Source: Bacteroidetes bacterium ADurb.Bin012 (GTDB lineage: Bacteria; Bacteroidota; Bacteroidia; Bacteroidales; TTA-H9). From it: a DNA stretch of 64,000 bases. The notes under the pieces are model-generated. The model was not told the origin of the DNA, searched no databases, and saw nothing but the letters and a program-made list of their open reading frames with translations. Position 1 is the first letter of the stretch; each line of letters opens with the position of its first letter. This document shows positions 63,238 to 64,000 of this stretch, in pieces. The DNA lies in assembly GCA_002071415.1 (NCBI GenBank), contig MWFC01000003.1:1-64000 (forward strand). Reading direction: 5' to 3'. The translations under genes and the position numbers were made by a program.

Positions 63238-63699
63238 CTATTCTTCAAAATTGGATAAGTGTTCCAGAATCTGACGCAATTTTTCGGGCGTCACTTTATT
63301 GTAATATCGATCGTTGATTTCCATGGCCGGGGCTTGGCTGCATGCACCCATACACTCCACAAACTCTAGTTCGTACTCGTTGTCCTTCGTCCTTTGGCCG
63401 GGTTCAATACCGATTTGTTTTTTAATCTCACGGGCTACTAAAGATGAACCCATAATATGGCATGCTGTTCCTTCGCAAATTCTTATCGTCTTTCGTGCTC
63501 GTGGTGAAAACTTGAATTGATCGTAAAATGTAGCTATCGAATAAATTCTGTTCTCGGGAATACCCAAACAATAACTGACTTTATGTATAGATTCAGCGTT
63601 CAAATACCCCTCTTCCTCCTGTATTTCCTGCAGAACTGAGAGTAAGGCTTCTTTCCCTGCTCCAAGGTATCTATCGATTATATTTTGAACTCTATCCAT
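63238..63699 (-). CDS. hydC: HydC, NuoE-like [2Fe-2S] subunit
   Basis: A 153-residue thioredoxin-like ferredoxin. A helical N-terminus (LLSVLQEIQEEEGYL) precedes the complete four-Cys pattern: CEGTACHIMG (Cys-X4-Cys) and ECMGACSQAP (Cys-X3-Cys). In HydABC hydrogenases this subunit carries electrons to the flavin subunit. It is the first gene of the operon running hydC-hydB-hydA-sensor kinase-receiver-hybrid kinase-rex. Confidence 0.92.
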   Translation of the reverse strand: MDRVQNIIDRYLGAGKEALLSVLQEIQEEEGYLNAESIHKVSYCLGIPENRIYSIATFYDQFKFSPRARKTIRICEGTACHIMGSSLVAREIKKQIGIEPGQRTKDNEYELEFVECMGACSQAPAMEINDRYYNKVTPEKLRQILEHLSNFEE

Positions 63700-63770
63700 T
63701 TATGAATGTTTTTTTACAACATTTAGAAGTTTGTTACTTGAGGCCACTAAATTACGAATTATTTCTTTTA

Positions 63771-63788
63771 TTGTTATTGAAATAACAT
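63771..63788. promoter_or_regulatory. Rex-like operator 1 upstream of hydC
   Basis: TTGTTATTGAAATAACAT, an 18-base inverted repeat (arms TTGTTATT and AATAACAT, 2-base centre). It matches the known Rex form TTGTTAN6TAACAA except for the last base, and lies 72 bases before hydC. Confidence 0.55.
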
Positions 63789-63805
63789 TGTGAAATACTT
63801 AACAT
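63788..63805. promoter_or_regulatory. Rex-like operator 2 upstream of hydC
   Basis: TTGTGAAATACTTAACAT, same 18-base length and same TTGT...AACAT ends as operator 1, sharing one base with it. The 5' half equals the classic Rex half-site TTGTGA; the 3' half is less well conserved. Confidence 0.45.
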
Positions 63806-64000
63806 CAAAAAAATATTCAATTTAAAACAAAACAACGGAATTAATACACTTAAAACCAGATAATTGAAAGAATAAGAAGGCTTATCATTTTTTCCACTAT
63901 TCGAAACCGATCAAGATTCTTTAGATTTGAAAGTGTAATGGCAATTCCGTCGTCCTTATTATAATTCATCGAAATAAGGCATTCAGCGAGTATAAAAGAA

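Larger units (their letters stand above)
63700..64000. other. Region upstream of the hydrogenase operon
   Basis: 301 bases to the window edge, AT-rich. It holds the tandem Rex-like operators (63771-63805). No further gene was seen; I could not place a TAnnTTTG box for hydC. Confidence 0.5.

Noticed and set aside
1-64000. CRISPR arrays, tRNA or rRNA genes
   Set aside because: No regularly spaced repeats and no tRNA T-loop pattern were found in the intergenic regions by eye; a tRNAscan-SE or Infernal run would be decisive.

Overview
The window (about 40% GC) looks like the chromosome of an anaerobic, fermentative member of the Bacteroidota, most likely Bacteroidales. The evidence is lineage-typical families (DUF4402, DUF4271, head-GIN, Bacteroidetes-type LptD/OstA/TamB), lineage-typical gene order (DUF4271-hemD-rnpA-S41 peptidase; HsdR_N-like/AMP nucleosidase/holA), many TAnnTTTG promoter -7 boxes, and oxygen-sensitive enzymes ([FeFe] hydrogenase, glycyl radical enzyme). 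No rRNA, tRNA or CRISPR array was seen.

Layout. 54-5038: a chaperone-usher-like surface-fibre operon (two DUF4402 subunits, a PapD-like chaperone, an usher-like barrel ending in a SPOR domain), then an outer-membrane barrel gene. 6203-8806: HsdR_N-like nuclease-fold protein, AMP nucleosidase, DNA polymerase III delta. 8803-13914: TamB, apparently with an ATT start, behind a small membrane protein. 14158-20579: operon of lytic transglycosylase, UvrA, TGS-nucleoside kinase and a two-domain retropepsin-like protein. 20910-27147: DUF349 protein, a P-type cation ATPase and a MarR regulator that share a putative operator. 27912-36366: envelope block (LptD, N-acetylmuramoyl amidase, MlaD, OstA-like, DedA, a lipoprotein). 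36429-43418: RelA-like synthetase, a hydroxyproline-dehydratase-like glycyl radical enzyme with its activase, and phosphotransacetylase. 43781-49950: DUF4271, hemD, rnpA, S41 peptidase, O-antigen ligase-like protein, cytidine deaminase. 50072-50768: a collapsed group II intron next to a terminator. 50823-53431: GIN-barrel fusion and PrmC. 53448-63699: [FeFe] hydrogenase locus.

The most interesting region is 53448-63805. A HydABC-type NAD-linked hydrogenase is followed, with overlapping or very close junctions, by a hydrogenase-like domain fused to a histidine kinase, a lone receiver, a receiver-histidine kinase hybrid, and the NADH sensor Rex. HydG and a TM1266-type protein follow from their own promoter. 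Two adjoining Rex-like operators precede hydC. I infer an integrated circuit in which hydrogenase expression responds both to NADH/NAD+ (Rex) and to H2 or redox state (sensor hydrogenase kinase). The glycyl radical enzyme and phosphotransacetylase fit the same fermentative lifestyle.

Two expression features recur. Several genes have a TAnnTTTG box exactly four bases before the ATG, suggesting leaderless transcripts, and several envelope genes lack any usable ATG start.
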